From an uncultured Alphaproteobacteria bacterium (GTDB lineage Bacteria > Pseudomonadota > Alphaproteobacteria > Rs-D84), in contig CALXPA010000017.1 in assembly GCA_944390185.1 (NCBI GenBank), positions 1 to 14,548 on the forward strand: DNA of 14,548 nt, written 5' to 3'. The notes beneath the pieces were generated by a model, which ran no database searches, had not been told where the DNA came from, and worked only from the letters and a program-made list of their open reading frames with translations. This document shows positions 14,455-14,548 of the stretch, in pieces. Both the position numbers and the translations under genes were made by a program. Position 1 is the first letter of the stretch; every line of letters begins with the position of its first letter.

Positions 14455-14487
14455 CGCAACGCCGGGGGACGCCCGGCGTTTTGTTTT
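14455..14487. terminator. Bidirectional rho-independent terminator
   Basis: A 9-bp perfect stem (AACGCCGGG, 14458-14466, with CCCGGCGTT, 14472-14480) encloses GGACG and is followed by TTGTTTT. On the minus strand the stem is followed by GCGTTTTTT. It ends the 161-aa gene and would also serve a gene arriving from the right. Confidence 0.9.
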
Positions 14488-14499
14488 CCGCATCTTACT

Positions 14500-14548
14500 C
14501 TATTGGATACCGACTTGGAACTGGTCACCCCAATCAGCAACCACCTGG
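14500..14548 (-). CDS. Probable C-terminal end of a minus-strand gene (partial)
   Basis: On the minus strand a frame open from the window edge reads QVVADWGDQFQVGIQ and stops at TAG (14502-14500). The stop lies 13 bases before a hairpin that also has a T-run in this direction, as expected for a convergent gene. Fifteen codons are too few to name a family. Confidence 0.4.
   Translation of the reverse strand, partial: QVVADWGDQFQVGIQ

Overview
The window reads as a compact stretch of core bacterial chromosome. The most likely source is an alphaproteobacterium, perhaps one of the small-genome, host-associated uncultured lineages of the RF32/Enterousia type. Three things suggest this: the uvrC-pgsA pairing, short intergenic gaps, and a type IV pilin-like protein whose N-terminus (SGRSMIEMMGVLAIMGV) I associate with gut alphaproteobacterial metagenomes. 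The placement is inference; there is no rRNA or tRNA here to confirm it.

Layout. Positions 1-1000 hold a possible plus-strand gene tail and two minus-strand envelope genes, each closed by its own terminator: a VirB2/TrbC-like small membrane protein and a Cys-rich lipoprotein. A class II fructose-bisphosphate aldolase gene (1203-2147, +) converges on efp and ppa (minus). Between fba and efp lie three degenerate direct repeats and a 106-bp imperfect palindrome. dnaN (minus, 3632-4750) ends in a clear terminator and lies downstream of a tight minus-strand run of a type IV pilin-like gene, an RluC-type pseudouridine synthase and an AsmA-family protein (8461 down to 4879).

The pilin-like gene diverges from uvrC (8512-9936, +). 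uvrC is followed by pgsA, which has a promoter overlapping the uvrC stop codon. pgsA converges on dnaJ across a bidirectional terminator. dnaJ and parE are divergent. After parE comes an unrecognised Met-rich 161-aa protein with a strong promoter of its own, then a bidirectional terminator, and probably the tail of another minus-strand gene at the right edge.

Functionally the window combines DNA replication and topology (DnaN, ParE), nucleotide excision repair (UvrC), translation (EF-P, RluC), protein folding (DnaJ), phosphate and carbon metabolism (PPase, FBA), phospholipid synthesis (PgsA) and envelope or surface proteins (AsmA, pilin-like, VirB2-like, lipoprotein). I see no defence island, phage, transposase or CRISPR array, and no convincing new multi-gene system.

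The points most worth a second look are these: a UvrC that lacks roughly 110-125 residues between its UVR motif and its nuclease domain while keeping every catalytic and Fe-S residue; identical promoter hexamers (TTGAAT-N17-TAGAAT with a TGA extension) in front of the two pilin-like genes; the repeat and palindrome at the fba/efp junction; probable leaderless starts for uvrC and parE; and the unrecognised small genes.
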